Shown here: positions 16,831-25,560 of the stretch, piece by piece
Layout: each line of letters opens with the position of its first letter
Numbering within the stretch: the stretch's first letter is position 1
Assembly (NCBI GenBank): GCA_964424115.1
Contig: CAYRHN010000002.1
Span: 309,589 to 373,588 of the forward strand
Source of the DNA: CAYRHN01 sp964424115
GTDB taxonomy: Bacteria; Chloroflexota; Anaerolineae; Anaerolineales; Anaerolineaceae
Reading direction: 5' to 3'
DNA: 64,000 nt
Translations under genes and position numbers: made by a program
The notes under the pieces: model-generated
What the model was told of the DNA's origin: nothing
Database searches by the model: none
Seen by the model: the letters and a program-made list of their open reading frames with translations, nothing else

Positions 16831-17181
16831 CTAAATCTCCTCGTAATGATCGATTTCCAGGCTGAAAACGGTGGCGCCGCCGATAGTGACCGGCGTGGGG
16901 GTGGGCATGGGTAATGGAGCGCTTTCCAGGGGGATAGCGATATATTCGATCCGCTGGCGGCAGTTATCTTGCAGAGATTGCATGGCCGCTTCTCGAAATT
17001 GTTCGGGCAAATTCATCATCAGAGTGGCGTTCCTTCGCCCCAAGAATCCTCCCACACTGGGCAACCGGATCACGTTCAATCCGAGTTGGGCCAGTGCATT
17101 CTGGGCGTTTTCAGCATCCTGCGCCTGTACCACAGACAACAGCAGGTTCCCAGACGCTTGTTCCTTACTCATTTTGTTCAT
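16831..17181 (-). CDS. second, divergent PstA/DarA-like protein
   Basis: The chosen start is the ATG at 17181 because AGGAGG lies six bases upstream; a GTG at 17199 would place that site inside the gene. The 116 residues follow the same fold plan as the downstream neighbour: LLLSVVQAQDAENAQNAL, VGGFLGRRNATLMMNL, a helix, and a final VFSLEIDHYEEI. The signature is altered (SVGGFLGRRNAT instead of STGGFLRRGNTT). A Pro-rich insert (ESAPLPMPTPTP) lies before the last strands. It may have lost or changed its ligand, or form mixed trimers with the partner. Confidence 0.75.
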   Translation of the reverse strand: MNKMSKEQASGNLLLSVVQAQDAENAQNALAQLGLNVIRLPSVGGFLGRRNATLMMNLPEQFREAAMQSLQDNCRQRIEYIAIPLESAPLPMPTPTPVTIGGATVFSLEIDHYEEI

Positions 17182-17225
17182 ACATATCCTCCTCCGCACA
17201 TAGGTTTACCGGGTTGCCGGGTAGG

Positions 17226-19580
17226 CTACAAAGTGATCAGATGAGGCTGATCGTCCTCTACTTCAACGGTTTGGCCGTTGGGAAATGTCAAACGAGTCTT
17301 GTCTGCTTCACGTGTAATTATCATTCCTAAGTATTGTACCGTAATTGGCCAGGGAAATGGGTTATTTCCTTCTAAAATCACTCGATTGGGCTGTAAAGAA
17401 CGAATTCCCAGTACTTTCAAGAAGAAATCCAAAGGAATTAAACCCCGCAGAGCGTTGGCCTCACCGGAAGGCTGGCCGGTGGTGGCATGGTATGTGGCGC
17501 GGAAAAGCTGGGATTGGCGTAAACAGGGGATGATGGCCTTCATCCAGCGAGTGAAAAGGTCGGCGGCCTGGCGGCGCAGACCATAGCGGAGCATCCCTTC
17601 GCCAAGCAGCAGGTTAAACACAAGGGGGATCAAGGCTGCCGAACTGGTGTCTGATGAAGGACTGAGCGGCAGTCCAAATGGTCCGGCATAATGGCCAAAA
17701 AGGGTGGTGCGAACTGCCTGGCGGGCTTGTTCAGGGGAAGAAATCCCCGCCCATATCGGCAGAAGCAGCGAGCAATCTTCTTGCGTATAGCTGCAAGTCG
17801 AGAGCCAGCCGATCCCTTCCTGAGGAAGTCCGGTGATCTCGATCTGGCGTAAAGCGATAAAGGTGTTTTGAGTGGTGGCGACGGCCTGCTTTTCGGACCA
17901 ATTCCACTGGCGGGAAGCGATGGTCTCAGTGGCGAAACCTTTACGGGTTTGACCATGGACTTTGACCTGGATGACGCGGCTGGTCTCGGGGGGAACGTTG
18001 AGATAGACTAACAACCGCTGCGGTTGTTGGCTGCGGAATTGTAGTTTGGTCTTGCCTGAGCCAGTAAAACTGACGATCCGCTCTCCGGTTTGAATCAGAT
18101 GAGTGAAGGCATCGCGATGGTGATAGGTGAGTGCGTTGACATCCCAGGTGGATTGCACAGCTAACCGTAAGTATTCTGCTTGTTTTTCCAGGTCGGGAAT
18201 ATCAATCTCAATCTCCAACAGGCGCGCCATCTTCATCAAGTGAATCGCTTCATTGTAGAGCATGGATGCAAGGCCAGGGCTTTCGATGTATGTTGTGTCC
18301 ATGCCCTGGCCCCCGTGCCAGCGATCGTAGATAGGCGCATTCTCGCATCCGGTTTGCATCGGGTGCGACCATTCGGGGAAGCCGTCGCCGTCCCGGTCGT
18401 TGGTTGGGGAGAACCAGGATCGGAAAAACTTGAGCAGGGGAGGATAGACCTCTTCCAGCCATTTTGGATCGGGTGGATCACCTGCCAACCGCCAGGCCAG
18501 GGCAGAGAGCACCGGTTGGGAATTGCGATGCGTGGGCGAATTAAACAGGCTGATCCGCCATTCCAAATTTCCCTCTGCATCAGCGGCGGAAATAAAATTG
18601 CGGATCAGGTTCCGGCTTCTTTCGCGCTGGGCGGGTAAGGCATTGGCAAGAAAGTAAGTATCCAGGGCGGTTTGTCCACTCCATAAATACGAATGGTCGC
18701 TACCATCTTCACGGAAGGAGTATCCATGGTCTGGCTGCCGGCTGAGCAGGAAGGTCGAGTGGGAAACCTTCTCGTTGGCAGGAAAACAAAGCCCATTAGC
18801 TACTTTCTGGCTGAGTGAAAACGCCGCATCCCAATCGTCGTCGCCTGTATAGATCTCGATCATTTCACTTTGGTTCAACAGCTCAATACGGGCGATCTCC
18901 GCGTCCCATGGGCGGGCGGTCAAACGGCGCGCCTTTTCCAATGATGCATCAACATCCTTCAGGCTGACCAGCGCCCAGGTGAGGGTACGTTCACCGCCTG
19001 GGTGTAAATCAACGTTAATGCTCAGAGAAGGAAAGGAACTCTTTCCGGGATTCGGGCCGCCAGTCATGAAGAAAACCGGCATCAGGTCACTGGTCTTGCC
19101 TTGTAAGATATTGGTCATGGCAACCTGAATGGCCGCCATATTCTGACCCTCTCCCATGGGACTGAGCAGACTGACCCACTCCATCTCGAAAATCTCTCGC
19201 GTTGCGCTGTGATTGGTGATATGGATCCGGCCGCACACTGCATGAGATTCGGGAGCCCAGTATTCCAGATGTATTTCCAGACCCTCGAAAGGAGAAAAAA
19301 GGAATCTTAAGTAATTGGCATAAAATGCTTCCAGGGCTGGTGGTTGGTGGAACTGCAATGGATCGGAGAGCGTTATATCTTTACGGATGAAGCGCGGATA
19401 CAGGCGCATGCTACGCGCCCGAAGACCATACGTTGTTTGAAGTGCAAGCGCGCTTGGTTCGCCTCCACCCAGCTTGATCTCCCAGATATGATCGTTTAGG
19501 GTATCAATTTCTCCCAGGCGGCAATCTGCAGCCAGGTTCAGACACATCGGTTGGCCGGGCGTGAGGTTCCATGTTCGCAT
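17226..19580 (-). CDS. GH63/MGH-like (alpha/alpha)6-barrel glycoside hydrolase
   Basis: The 784-residue protein has an N-terminal beta-sandwich-like half (residues 1-270) and a helical six-hairpin half. Family-like blocks are SDHSYLWSGQTALDTYFLANAL, NRDGDGFPEWSHP-type sequence (here NDRDGDGFPEWSHP), ENAPIYDRWHGGQGMDTTYI and SPGLASMLYNEA. These resemble glucosidase/mannosylglycerate-hydrolase-like GH63 enzymes, where acidic residues in such loops act as acid and base. No signal peptide is seen, so it is cytoplasmic, perhaps turning over compatible solutes or storage glucans. The start at 19580 is six bases after a TAAAAT box with TG extension and has no Shine-Dalgarno site. The exact substrate cannot be read from sequence. 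Confidence 0.65.
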   Translation of the reverse strand: MRTWNLTPGQPMCLNLAADCRLGEIDTLNDHIWEIKLGGGEPSALALQTTYGLRARSMRLYPRFIRKDITLSDPLQFHQPPALEAFYANYLRFLFSPFEGLEIHLEYWAPESHAVCGRIHITNHSATREIFEMEWVSLLSPMGEGQNMAAIQVAMTNILQGKTSDLMPVFFMTGGPNPGKSSFPSLSINVDLHPGGERTLTWALVSLKDVDASLEKARRLTARPWDAEIARIELLNQSEMIEIYTGDDDWDAAFSLSQKVANGLCFPANEKVSHSTFLLSRQPDHGYSFREDGSDHSYLWSGQTALDTYFLANALPAQRERSRNLIRNFISAADAEGNLEWRISLFNSPTHRNSQPVLSALAWRLAGDPPDPKWLEEVYPPLLKFFRSWFSPTNDRDGDGFPEWSHPMQTGCENAPIYDRWHGGQGMDTTYIESPGLASMLYNEAIHLMKMARLLEIEIDIPDLEKQAEYLRLAVQSTWDVNALTYHHRDAFTHLIQTGERIVSFTGSGKTKLQFRSQQPQRLLVYLNVPPETSRVIQVKVHGQTRKGFATETIASRQWNWSEKQAVATTQNTFIALRQIEITGLPQEGIGWLSTCSYTQEDCSLLLPIWAGISSPEQARQAVRTTLFGHYAGPFGLPLSPSSDTSSAALIPLVFNLLLGEGMLRYGLRRQAADLFTRWMKAIIPCLRQSQLFRATYHATTGQPSGEANALRGLIPLDFFLKVLGIRSLQPNRVILEGNNPFPWPITVQYLGMIITREADKTRLTFPNGQTVEVEDDQPHLITL

Positions 19581-19592
19581 ACTCTCATTTTA
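19581..19592 (-). promoter_or_regulatory. extended -10 box six bases before the glycosidase start (leaderless)
   Basis: On the minus strand TGC-TAAAAT (TAAAAT at 19592-19587) is followed by GAGAGT and ATG. No ribosome-binding site is present. Confidence 0.5.
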
Positions 19593-19689
19593 GCAGAATC
19601 AACATTTTTTGTGCTAGAATGAAGGCGTCAAATTCCTGCCTGAAGGATTTTTCTTTTCTTAGCATTTATCAATAAGGTGATTAAACGGC

Positions 19690-22600
19690 ATGAACGAGAA
19701 TCAGATCCCCGACCCAGACCCATCTCAAGAATTTCCTGAGAATAAACCATCCGGAGAACGACCTGGAGGGGATGACCCTGAATCTACGCAACCGGGAAAA
19801 AGATTGCGCCGGTTGCTTAAATCTGTAGAAGACGAATCCGCGCGGCTGCATGGACTGCCCGAGAATGCACCGGGCGGTGAAGCATCAGTTACGCCAGGGG
19901 AAAAGGAAAAGCCGGAACCTTTTGCTCCACCGCATGAAGTAAAGGCTTTTGAGCCAGAACCATCATTGGATGCCGCAGAGGAGGATTTGACTTGGGGCTG
20001 GTTGAACCAGGCACTGCCCACTGAAGAGACGAGCGGAATGCCCGAGAGAGCCCCAACTCCTTCACTGCAAGGAGATCTTGATCTGCCAGATGTTGGTTTG
20101 ATTCCCCCCGCGCCGATTGAAATTACCCCTCCCAGCGGTCGGCCGCGCGTGGACCAGACATTAGCTGAAGCAGCTACACAAACCATGCGTGATCCGATCC
20201 ATGATAAGCAGACGGTCCCTCCGCCTCCTGGCCTGGGAAGTGCTGTTCTGCCCAGGCGGGTGAACGAGACTGACCTGGATGCTACCCGGGTCAGCCCGGT
20301 TGCCTATGGCCAGCAATCCAATTATCCTCCTCAATCGGAGTATTCACAGCCGCGCCGCCCTGATGAACCATCAAAACCAGGCGGCAGATACAATGGATCG
20401 GTTCCCCAGACGATACCTTTTCCGATTGCGCCGCAGCCAAAAGCTCGCAAGAAGCCCAGGGGCTGCCTGGTGCGGGGTTTGATCGGATTTCTGTTCTTGA
20501 TCATTGTGGTCGCAGTTGTTGCGGGAGCATTCATCGTTTTTCAATATTTCAACATCATGCGTGAATTGGAAGCTGAAGGGAGATTGGTTGACCTTCGCAG
20601 CCGCACTTCCACTTTTGAGACCGCCCGCATTTTAGACCGGAATGGAAATGTGCTGTATGAGATCGTTGACCCAACTGGCGGCAGGCGCACTTACGTTCCT
20701 CTGGAAAAGATTTCCCCTTACCTGATCGCTGCCACCCTTGCCACAGAGGACAAAGATTTCTACAGCCATCCTGGATTTGACGTGTGGGCAATCATTCGCG
20801 CATTGTGGGCGAATTACACTTCTGGGGAGACAGTGTCGGGTGCCTCTACGATCACCCAGCAGCTGGCACGCCTGCTGCTCTTGACCGATGAACGGTATGA
20901 TCCTTCAATTGACCGGAAGGCGCGTGAGATTGTGCTGGCGGCTGAACTTACCCGGCGCTATTCCAAAGATGAGATCCTGGAAATTTATTTGAATGAGATC
21001 TCGTATGGTAATTATGCCTATGGTATTGAGGCTGCCGCGGAAACGTATTTTAATACAACGGCCAGTAACCTGACCTTTGGACAGGCAGCTTTCCTGGCCG
21101 GATTACCTCAAGCTCCTGCGGTTTGGGATGTGTATACCAACCATGAAGAGACAATGACCCGTTTTGAGGATGTGGTCACGCTCAGTTATCAATTAAGCCA
21201 GGAACGGGGCTGTATCCAGGTCTCAACCGGTTCGAATAATCTGCAAAAAGTGTGTGTGGACGCCACCACCGCGGCGAACGCTATGCAAGAAATTGAAAGT
21301 TACGATTTTGAAGAAAATCCAATCGTGGCACGCTATCCTCATTGGGTCACTTATATCAGAACCTTATTGGAAGATAAGTACGGTCCTCAGGCGATGTACC
21401 GTAATGGTTTCACCGTGTACACAACCCTGGATCCAAATTTGCAGGATCAGGCGCAGCAAATTGTTAGCCAACAGATACAGTCGCTGGCTGACCGCCACGT
21501 GACTAATGGTGCATTGGTGGCGATTCGCCCCAATACCGGAGAAATTCTTGCCATGGTAGGCTCGGCTGATTTCTACAATGCCGATATTTCCGGTCAGATC
21601 AATATGGCGTTAGCCCCCAGGCAGCCGGGTTCGTCGATTAAGCCTCTCACCTATGTCGCGGCATTTGAAAAAGGTTGGACCCCCTCTACTTTAATTTGGG
21701 ATATTCCCAGCCAATTCACCCCTTCGGGGCAACCAACCGATACTGGCCCAACGTACATTCCAGTCAATTATGACGGAAAATTTCACGGACCTGTGACGGT
21801 GCGAACTGCATTGGCCAATTCTTATAATATTCCAGCGGTGAAAGCTCTTCAGTTCGTGGGGATCTATGATGATCCCAATACGCCTCAAGCAGATGGGTTC
21901 ATTAATTTTGCCAAGCGCATGGGCATCACCACACTGACGCGCAGCGATTACGGCCTTTCTCTAACGTTGGGCGGGGGAGATGTGTCTCTCATCGAGATGA
22001 CTTCAGCGTTTTCGGCTTTTGCGAATGGAGGAAAACGAGTTCCTCCGGTGGCTATCACGAAGATTGTTGATTATCAGGGAAATTTAGTATACCAATACAC
22101 TCCTCCCCAGGGGGATCAGGTGGTCCGTCCAGAACATGCTTACCTGATCACATCTATCCTCTCAGATAATGAGGCGCGCAAGCCGATGTTTGGCGCAAAT
22201 TCTGTATTGAACCTTCCATTTGCGGCGGCTGCGAAGACTGGAACTACAAATGATTTTCGGGATAATTGGACGATCGGCTATACTCCGGATGTGGTGGTGG
22301 GGGTTTGGGTTGGCAATGCAGATTATACGCCCATGGTGAATACTTCAGGTGTAACCGGAGCCGCGCCTATTTGGGCGCAATTTATGCAAATAGCAGAACA
22401 GGCGCTTACTGGCGGGAACCCCACCCCGTTCGCCCGTCCTACTGGAATCGTCGATCGGGTGATATGCTCACTTTCTGGGACAGAGCCTTCCGATTGGTGT
22501 CAAAATCAACGCAGCGAGATCTATGCGTATGATCAACTGCCACAACCCAAAGAGAAAGATTTTTGGAACGAGGTGATGATCGATACCTGGACAGGATTGT

Positions 22601-23256
22601 CTGCTTCGGCTGAATGCGCTGATTACACGGACAAGAAATTCGTCCTGAATATTACCGATGGGGATGCAATTAGATGGATCAAACAAGACCAACAGGGAGA
22701 GGATTGGGCAGTGGGGCTGGGTTTTACGCGACCGATCTTCTTCGTGCCGGAGCGGGAATGCAAGGCTACCGATTCCCGTCCGTCGCTATTTTTTGCGGGG
22801 CTTTCAGATGGACAAACCATTGATTACAACCCGCTGGATATCTACGTCCTGGCGGATGCTACAACTGACTTTAAAGATTTCCGTTTGGAATACGGAGAAG
22901 GATCCGACCCAAGCCAGTGGACCCCGCTCTTAGAGAACCAGACTGCACCCGTCAGACAGCCTGAGCGTATCTATACCTGGGACTTAAGCGGGATCACTGC
23001 CAGTGAGGTGACCCTTCGGTTATACATGACCAGTACCCATGATACTTATGCCGAAAAACGGATCCACCTGAAGTTGCAGGTACCGACTGCCACACCGACG
23101 CCAACAGAGACCCCAACGGTTACCCCAACAGTCACGCTAACTCCAACGCCTACCCTCACGGTTACTCCTACGGATACGGTGGAGCCAGCCACGCCAACCG
23201 AAACACCAACCGTCACAGCTGTTCCAACTGAAACCCCCACGCCTACCACACCATAA
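19690..23256 (+). CDS. class A penicillin-binding protein (GT51 and transpeptidase)
   Basis: The 1188 residues are arranged as follows. Residues 1-255 are a long acidic, Pro-rich cytoplasmic segment. A membrane helix spans about 258-285 (LVRGLIGFLFLIIVVAVVAG). The GT51 glycosyltransferase covers about 310-500, with TEDKDFYSHPGFD, GASTITQQLARLLLL, RKAREIVLAAELTRRYSKDE and YLNEISYGNYAYGIEAAA. The transpeptidase covers about 600-900, with SxxK in GSSIKPLTY, SxN in NSYNIPAV and KTG in AAKTGTTNDF. A C-terminal extension follows, ending in about 55 residues of Thr/Pro repeats. It polymerises and cross-links peptidoglycan outside the membrane. Typical PBP1A is 700-900 residues, so the cytoplasmic head and Thr/Pro tail are lineage additions. 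AAGGTG lies ten bases before the ATG. Confidence 0.95.
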   Translation: MNENQIPDPDPSQEFPENKPSGERPGGDDPESTQPGKRLRRLLKSVEDESARLHGLPENAPGGEASVTPGEKEKPEPFAPPHEVKAFEPEPSLDAAEEDLTWGWLNQALPTEETSGMPERAPTPSLQGDLDLPDVGLIPPAPIEITPPSGRPRVDQTLAEAATQTMRDPIHDKQTVPPPPGLGSAVLPRRVNETDLDATRVSPVAYGQQSNYPPQSEYSQPRRPDEPSKPGGRYNGSVPQTIPFPIAPQPKARKKPRGCLVRGLIGFLFLIIVVAVVAGAFIVFQYFNIMRELEAEGRLVDLRSRTSTFETARILDRNGNVLYEIVDPTGGRRTYVPLEKISPYLIAATLATEDKDFYSHPGFDVWAIIRALWANYTSGETVSGASTITQQLARLLLLTDERYDPSIDRKAREIVLAAELTRRYSKDEILEIYLNEISYGNYAYGIEAAAETYFNTTASNLTFGQAAFLAGLPQAPAVWDVYTNHEETMTRFEDVVTLSYQLSQERGCIQVSTGSNNLQKVCVDATTAANAMQEIESYDFEENPIVARYPHWVTYIRTLLEDKYGPQAMYRNGFTVYTTLDPNLQDQAQQIVSQQIQSLADRHVTNGALVAIRPNTGEILAMVGSADFYNADISGQINMALAPRQPGSSIKPLTYVAAFEKGWTPSTLIWDIPSQFTPSGQPTDTGPTYIPVNYDGKFHGPVTVRTALANSYNIPAVKALQFVGIYDDPNTPQADGFINFAKRMGITTLTRSDYGLSLTLGGGDVSLIEMTSAFSAFANGGKRVPPVAITKIVDYQGNLVYQYTPPQGDQVVRPEHAYLITSILSDNEARKPMFGANSVLNLPFAAAAKTGTTNDFRDNWTIGYTPDVVVGVWVGNADYTPMVNTSGVTGAAPIWAQFMQIAEQALTGGNPTPFARPTGIVDRVICSLSGTEPSDWCQNQRSEIYAYDQLPQPKEKDFWNEVMIDTWTGLSASAECADYTDKKFVLNITDGDAIRWIKQDQQGEDWAVGLGFTRPIFFVPERECKATDSRPSLFFAGLSDGQTIDYNPLDIYVLADATTDFKDFRLEYGEGSDPSQWTPLLENQTAPVRQPERIYTWDLSGITASEVTLRLYMTSTHDTYAEKRIHLKLQVPTATPTPTETPTVTPTVTLTPTPTLTVTPTDTVEPATPTETPTVTAVPTETPTPTTP

Positions 23257-23262
23257 TTTTGA

Positions 23263-25560
23263 TCAGGCGTCAAAAAGGGATGGTTGCCGGGAATCATTCA
23301 GATCGGGCGGGTCGCCATCTAACCAATGCTCAAATGAAGGCAGATCATGAGATTTCTGCTCCATGAAGAGCCGGAGAGTGCGAAATTTCAGAAAATGCCA
23401 ACCGCGTGCAGCTTCGGCCAGGTACGGATCATTCAATAGTTTGTAAGCCAGCAGGCGTGCTCGTCCACCTGGAAAGACAAGAACATGCTTTCCGGGGATG
23501 TCTTTTGCAGAAAACACCCATTTGCTAACCAGACAGGATGCAATGGGATAGAAAGCATAGAGGATCTGGTTGGTGTGTGAAGCTTTCCAGATCACCGGGA
23601 GGTCCTCGCTACAGTCTAGATTCATTTCATGCGCCAGATTCATCAAAACGGTCTGTATATTTTGCAAATCTTGACGTCGGGCCGATGGCGTATCTTCCGC
23701 GCGCAGGCTCCAGGCTTCAACACCTTGTACATTTTGGGGTTCTGCGTAAGATTCCAGGCATAATTTTATGTAGTTTTCTGTTGGGGTAAGCAGACCGGGG
23801 AATAACTGGCATAATTCCTGGATAACGCTCATGAACGGACTGGCAGGATTCTTCTGAAGGAAGAGAACCAATTCCTTCTCTATACGGTCATGAAGAGGAG
23901 AATCTTCGTCCTGAAACTGTTTTTTTTCAGCAACAACCTCTCTTGACCGCCATAGCCCATTTTCAATATTTTGTTCGCTGCCGCCGTAGCGCTGAAACAG
24001 GTGGGGATTGCTTATCGAGGCATGCAGGGCGGCTTCGAATTTGTTGGATAAATCGGAAAAATATCGCAGATTGGCTTGAGGGTTATAACCAAAGGCGCGT
24101 GCTTCATGCAGCGCCAATAATCCGGCAGCATAAAGTGTCATGTAAGAAACAGGTTCGTGGCGATCAGATACGGAATTTTGAATTGCCTGCGGGATCCATT
24201 TGCCAAGAGAATTCTTATTATCCGAATCTCTTAAGCTTTCGTATAAACCGCGGGACAAGGTGAACTGAGCCGTCGCATCATCTTCGCGCAACGCGAACCC
24301 ATCAATCTTAAATCCTCCTGCCTGTGCCGCCAGAACTAAAGCTCCCAAGAATCCCGGAATGGCTTCCGGCATCACACCGAAAAATGGGAAACCATCAGGA
24401 ACCACTTCAGAAAGCGTGACGAAGGAACTGTGCAGGGCTGTGGCGTGCCAATCCCAATCGTATCGGCGGCGGTCGAGGGCAGCTTTAAGAGGTTGTACCG
24501 CTTCGCGCCCCCAAAGCCAACCCGACCAGATGGCAGATAACGTCCAAAAGGCCTGGCTGGGACGGGGAAAAGCCGTTATTGCAGCAACGGTTTTCAAGTC
24601 AGGTGGCAGCGGCAAGAGCGATTTCAGTCTGCCGCGAAAGAGACAGATACACCCTTCTGTCGAGTCTTGGCTGCTCGGAGGAAGTTGGGGCCAGACCGTC
24701 AGGCATAAAGGCTTAGTAAGACTTGACCAGCTTTGCACGGCATTTTCAAGTGCCAGCCAGAGATTATTTTCCCTGAATTGGGTCGAGGCAGTTAGCTGGC
24801 GCGGACGGATACGCCCAGAAGGCCAGGGCCATAACGAATTAGCATCGTCGCAAAGAGTGAGAATTAATGCCCATAATAAGCGCCGGCGATCTTGAGATAA
24901 GCTAACACCTTCTATTTTATTGATCAGGGTGGTCAGGAAATACAACGGTCTGGGAAGGTATACTCGCAGGGCCTCCTCTACTCCCGGGCGGATCTCATCA
25001 TCCTGGAGACTGGCACGTTCGATGGCACGCGCCCGATGGAGAGCAGGATTACCTGGCGGGGTGAGTCGGGCAATATCTTCCTCCAAGAGAGGGTATTCTC
25101 CTTCTTCTCCGCAATGAGGGCAGTGGATCAGGCGTGCAAAAGGCTCTTTGTCTCCGCGTTTCCAAAGATATCCTTGAGCTTGAATGGTTTGTTTACAGCC
25201 CGGGCAGGTGGTCAGGTAGAGCGATTGAAGATGAATATCCAGGCGTTCATCGCCGCGTTTCATCAAAGAAAGCTCTGCCAAAACGCTCTGTAATTCCTTT
25301 TTGGCTGGGGCGTTGGCCAGCACCTCCAACATCAGTCCGATCACCGGGTTATTGCAGGCAACCAGTACCCGATAACCTGCTCGGGCAGCTTCAAGGTCCA
25401 GTGACGGAGAAAAACCGATTGGATCCAGGATCCATGAACCGGACGGAATGTGATCTTTTAACCAGGCAGATATCGTCCCGGAGGTAACAGGAGGGAGATA
25501 GCGTCCTAACGGACAAGACGCCACTTCGCCCGTTCCGGGAATGAAAGATAGGGCTTTCAT
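23263..25560 (-). CDS. degenerate DNA-methyltransferase-like zinc-ribbon protein
   Basis: The 765-residue protein resembles large DUF1156-type adenine methyltransferases only in outline. Near residue 43 it has ILDPIGFSPSLDLEAARAGY followed by VLVACNNPVIGLML, recalling the motif I pattern DPFxGxGTxxxEAxRxGxxVxGxDxNPVA but with the glycine-rich loop changed. A four-Cys zinc ribbon follows (CPGCKQ, then CPHCGEEGEY). No DPPY-like catalytic motif IV was found, so it is probably an inactive relative or binding protein. The start codon overlaps the stop of the GH13 gene by 4 bp (ATGA), which means coupled translation. Its 3' end is 6 bp from the stop of the convergent penicillin-binding-protein gene. 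No function is assigned. Confidence 0.5.
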   Translation of the reverse strand: MKALSFIPGTGEVASCPLGRYLPPVTSGTISAWLKDHIPSGSWILDPIGFSPSLDLEAARAGYRVLVACNNPVIGLMLEVLANAPAKKELQSVLAELSLMKRGDERLDIHLQSLYLTTCPGCKQTIQAQGYLWKRGDKEPFARLIHCPHCGEEGEYPLLEEDIARLTPPGNPALHRARAIERASLQDDEIRPGVEEALRVYLPRPLYFLTTLINKIEGVSLSQDRRRLLWALILTLCDDANSLWPWPSGRIRPRQLTASTQFRENNLWLALENAVQSWSSLTKPLCLTVWPQLPPSSQDSTEGCICLFRGRLKSLLPLPPDLKTVAAITAFPRPSQAFWTLSAIWSGWLWGREAVQPLKAALDRRRYDWDWHATALHSSFVTLSEVVPDGFPFFGVMPEAIPGFLGALVLAAQAGGFKIDGFALREDDATAQFTLSRGLYESLRDSDNKNSLGKWIPQAIQNSVSDRHEPVSYMTLYAAGLLALHEARAFGYNPQANLRYFSDLSNKFEAALHASISNPHLFQRYGGSEQNIENGLWRSREVVAEKKQFQDEDSPLHDRIEKELVLFLQKNPASPFMSVIQELCQLFPGLLTPTENYIKLCLESYAEPQNVQGVEAWSLRAEDTPSARRQDLQNIQTVLMNLAHEMNLDCSEDLPVIWKASHTNQILYAFYPIASCLVSKWVFSAKDIPGKHVLVFPGGRARLLAYKLLNDPYLAEAARGWHFLKFRTLRLFMEQKSHDLPSFEHWLDGDPPDLNDSRQPSLFDA

